In this document: piece after piece, positions 38,581 to 41,179 of the stretch
Numbering within the stretch: position 1 is the stretch's first letter
Layout: each line of letters begins with the position of its first letter
Source: Chara braunii
Taxonomy: Eukaryota > Streptophyta > Charophyceae > Charales > Characeae
DNA: 41,179 nucleotides
Reading direction: 5' to 3'
Assembly (NCBI GenBank): GCA_003427395.1
Contig: BFEA01000299.1
Location: 156,990 to 198,168 of the forward strand
Notes under the pieces: model-generated
Told to the model about the DNA's origin: nothing
What the model saw: only the letters and a program-made list of their open reading frames with translations
Databases searched by the model: none
Translations under genes and position numbers: made by a program

Positions 38581-39597
38581 TGTAATGAACCCAGTCTGGC
38601 AGATACTCATCAGACGTCAAACCACAGTAGTCCCAGTTCTGCGCAAAGTCTCCAGTTATCGTGAAGTGATATTCGAAACAGTATCTCGTTACCAATAGAT
38701 GAAGAGAGTGGAGGGAGGATAGACAAGGGAGAAGGTGGAAGTGATAATCAAAGACCACACGATAATAGCCCAACCAATCCCACTCCTTCTCCGGGCTTCT
38801 TCTCCCTCCACGCCATCAATCAGTAATAGTAACAAGTCTGATAAGTTCTGATCACACTGAAGTGCCACATGGCAATCTTAACTCGTGAAGACCATGAAGA
38901 CAACAGCAGAATATAGTAACGACGTCAACCTCAGGTGAGTACCCGATCCCAATCTTCCACAGATCCCGATCTTTCTCCTTGTCGCAACCAGTCACCTCAT
39001 GTAGACAGCGTGGCCTATGCCACGTCAGATATAGAGACAGGTGGAATGCGCCACATCACCAATGAAGACAGGTGGCAGCACCACATCAGAAATGTATATA
39101 AGTGGCAAGCGCCACATCAGCAATGCAGACAAGTGGCATGCGCCACATCATCAATGTAGACCTGTGGCATGGGCCACATCAGCAATGTAGACCAGTGGCA
39201 TGCGCCACATCGGCAGGTAGACAGGTGACAGCACCAGCATGCTGCCACAGTCCCGCTTCGTCGTCCACAGTGCCTGCGCACAGCCAGTGTCGAGCCAGCG
39301 TCTCGCCAGCGTCATGCCAGCGTCAATGCCAGCGACCAGCCAGAGCAGCATGGCAAGACTGAATGTTCACCACCTCGAGACCAGTCCATTTGCAGTGTTT
39401 GACGAGGCTGTCTGGCCTCGGGTCCCCTCCTCACAGTCGTTCAGATTGAATCACAGCCGAGGGCCTGGATTATGTACAGTTGCAGACTTCCCTTTGGACC
39501 TGATGCTGTATGGGTACCTGCATACAAACAAATGTGTGTGTCTGACCGACGGACTGGGATGGGTGCACTTTGACTTTGAATGTTGGGGTCTCTGACA
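38581..39597 (-). repeat. LTR of the element A family (5' LTR or solo LTR)
   Basis: On the minus strand it runs from TGTCAGAG (39597) to GGGTTCATTACA (38581), 1017 bases. It shares blocks with 10394-11322, including the AAAGTCAAAG, GGTACCCA-ACAGCATC, GCCAC-unit, GGAGTGGG and CTGGGTTCATTACA parts. A primer-binding-site-like sequence follows. Internal sequence beyond 37765 is interrupted by element C, so its pol is not visible. Confidence 0.72.
39010..39224. repeat. Seven-unit 31-base hairpin minisatellite
   Basis: Units start at 39010, 39041, 39072, 39102, 39133, 39164 and 39195. Each begins GTGG(C) and contains GCCACATCA or GCCACGTCA, so arms GTGGC/GCCAC can pair across 3-5 bases. The remainder (GCAATGTAGACCA type) links the hairpins. 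Confidence 0.9.
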
Positions 39598-40660
39598 GCT
39601 GACTTTTGTCAACTGTACCTCGCTCAGGCCCTGAATCTTTAACTGGGGTCTCTTCCCCGTTTTTGGCCTGGGCCTGGGTGTGGCCTGGCGAGGCCCTCAG
39701 TTTCCACGAGGCATACAACATGGGTTGTTGCATATTGGTGGAATGCTGCTTTCTGGACACTGTGGGAATTTCTGGCTTTCGATGTGATTGTGCAATCTGG
39801 ATACTGTCATCTCGCTATTGCTCATTTTTCTTGCACTATTTTGGATGTGAATGTTCAATTCCCATTTTATGTGGAGTCACAATCAAGTGTGTAAGTGAGA
39901 CGATGGGTGGAAGTACTTCAGATTCTGGAAATTCGTAAACGAAACTATGAGGAAACTGCCCTATTTTTCATGCAAACGTCCAACTTTAGGATGTGCCCTT
40001 GGATTTATAAAAAAAAAAAAAAATAAGGATGTGCCGTCGAAGGCAGTATCTCGTAACTGCAAAGGCAGAAAACTTTAACTGCAGTGCAAGTTTGTCTGTT
40101 CTGATATGCACAACTTATCTGCTTTCCCTGTGTTTCTCTTTTGGAACACCTGCAGATGGAGAAGGAGGAATTCATGGAGCTATGCAGCTTGATTGGATTG
40201 AAATACACCCGCCTTGATGAGGTGACGAGGACCACCTGTCCACCATTTTTTATGACACCGCCAAGATTGGGGTGTTCTTTTCTTTTTTTCCCACCTTAAA
40301 CCCTAAACTTTATCTCCCTCCTCTTACTGTCTACTTTCTCCCAGTCGTTCTTCTTCCTACTCTCAACCTTAGTTTAAATAGTGTCTATAGTTCTTGCTGC
40401 TGGACCTATGCTTTCCACCTACTCTTCTTCCTGTTCTAATTTATTTCTTCTATCCTCCAATTAAATACCACCTTGGCGTTTTGGAGACGGGCTACTTTCC
40501 TGTGGCCCAACACTCTTTGGGTGTAGTTAGTCTTGAGTTCTTGGGTCTGTTCTGGATGTTGCTGGATTTGCCTCTGTCCTCTTCCATTGTGCGCGGATAT
40601 CGGTTTCCAGGAGATTGTGGCATTCATAGTTCCACATGGGCCCGTGCAGGTCCCGACCAG
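39598..40660. other. Non-coding region
   Basis: No family-like protein. It contains an A run (40009-40023), a pyrimidine-rich stretch (40270-40440) and the telo-box-like AAACCCTAAAC at 40298-40308. Nothing links it to the LTR to its left. Confidence 0.5.
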
Positions 40661-40729
40661 TAGGGCTAGGGGTCCTAGGGGTTAGCAGGCTCAGTTTAGG
40701 CCAGGTTCGTGGTTAGGCCCTCGCGCATC

Positions 40730-40910
40730 GTTTCGTTCAGCGCCAGGCCGTTGGTTCAGCTTAGGCGCCAGGCCGTTCAGGCCCAGATTGGTGAGTGCCA
40801 TTCATTAGGTGCCAGGGAAGTTCAGGCCCTGATTCGGGTCCACAGCAGTTTTGGTGCCAGAGTTTCGTTTGGGCGCCAGTCTGGTTGAGGCCCTGGCCTT
40901 GGGACGGTCA
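40730..40910. repeat. Degenerate GGCGCCAG / CAGGCCC repeat
   Basis: GCGCCAGGCCGTT occurs twice (near 40740 and 40766). It is followed by related words GGTGCCAGGGAAGTTCAGGC, GGTGCCAGAG and GGCGCCAGTC, with CAGGCCC between. Spacing is about 25-60 bases, so this is a decayed tandem family rather than a clean array. Confidence 0.55.
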
Positions 40911-41179
40911 GCCTCATAGGCAGTCCAGCCATATTTATAGCTGGTCTGCCTAGTAGCTGGTAGGTAGTATTGGAGTAGTCCTCGGTAGTCGACGTGCTGG
41001 GTGCTATAGGTATTCGAGTTGAGCGCTGGGCGCTGATAGAGGTTGACGACACCAGTGGGAGCAGACACTGGTGGAGGCCAGGGGACTTACCTGTCGACTT
41101 ACCTGTGATGCCATGGCTCCAGCTTCGTCCTCAGCACGTCCGCACCTGCATCAAGGCGACACCTTTCTGCAGGTTAGTA
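40911..41179. other. Right edge, possible start of another gene or element
   Basis: TATTTATA (40932-40939) precedes a GT/GA-rich stretch and an ATG at 41113. From there a short open frame (MAPASSSARPHLHQGD) runs to the edge, ending in CAGGTTAGTA, which resembles a splice donor. Too short to classify. Confidence 0.25.

Noticed and set aside
39010-39224. CRISPR array
   Set aside because: Units are 31-base tandem repeats without unique spacers, inside an LTR of a eukaryotic element.
38581-39597. This LTR as the missing partner of element A's 3' LTR
   Set aside because: It is in the opposite orientation, substantially diverged and differs in hairpin number, so it belongs to another copy of the family.

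Overview
The window is eukaryotic, repeat-dominated DNA, most likely from the green lineage and plausibly a large-genome streptophyte alga or plant. I see no operons, ribosome-binding sites or compact bacterial gene order. The sequence is built mostly of Ty3/gypsy (Metaviridae-type) LTR retrotransposons. One carries a textbook initiator-Met-tRNA primer-binding site and one carries a canonical chromodomain. The species is my inference, since no host gene is recognised with confidence.

Layout. 1-6.95 kb is mostly non-coding, with two small unrecognised ORFs (1100-1492, 4979-5233), a broken unknown ORF (5735-6389) and an integrase fragment (6601-6945). 6.95-11.3 kb is element A (+), a 5'-truncated, heavily mutated pol with its 3' LTR. 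An AT-rich stretch follows (11323-11641 and 20745-21262), split by element B (+, 11642-20744). B has 862-bp TG..CA LTRs and a perfect 5-bp target duplication, ATACC. 21.3-28.5 kb is element D (+), a C-rich chromovirus with a polyalanine Gag N-terminus, a canonical chromodomain and a 3' LTR start behind a polypurine tract. 28.5-29.2 kb is a GC-rich stretch with a possible host exon on the minus strand. 29261-37764 is element C (-), with both LTRs, a primer-binding site, a polypurine tract, gag and pol, but a precise loss of the reverse-transcriptase palm. 38581-39597 is an LTR of the same family as A's LTR, in opposite orientation, holding seven 31-bp hairpin repeats. The rest, to the right edge, is non-coding with degenerate repeats.

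None of the four elements can be autonomous as read. Each has lost at least one essential catalytic residue or domain: A the protease glycine; B integrase D1 and E, plus frameshifts; C the protease glycine and RT palm; D integrase D1 and E. B looks young (5 visible LTR differences in 725 bp) and C older. The most interesting observation is that A, B and C all end their integrase in an AT-hook-like RGRP core followed by a divergent chromodomain, and that B lies inside AT-rich DNA. This suggests an AT-rich targeting module. The LTR hairpin minisatellite and a 12-bp TTGACC array in B's leader are the other notable structures.
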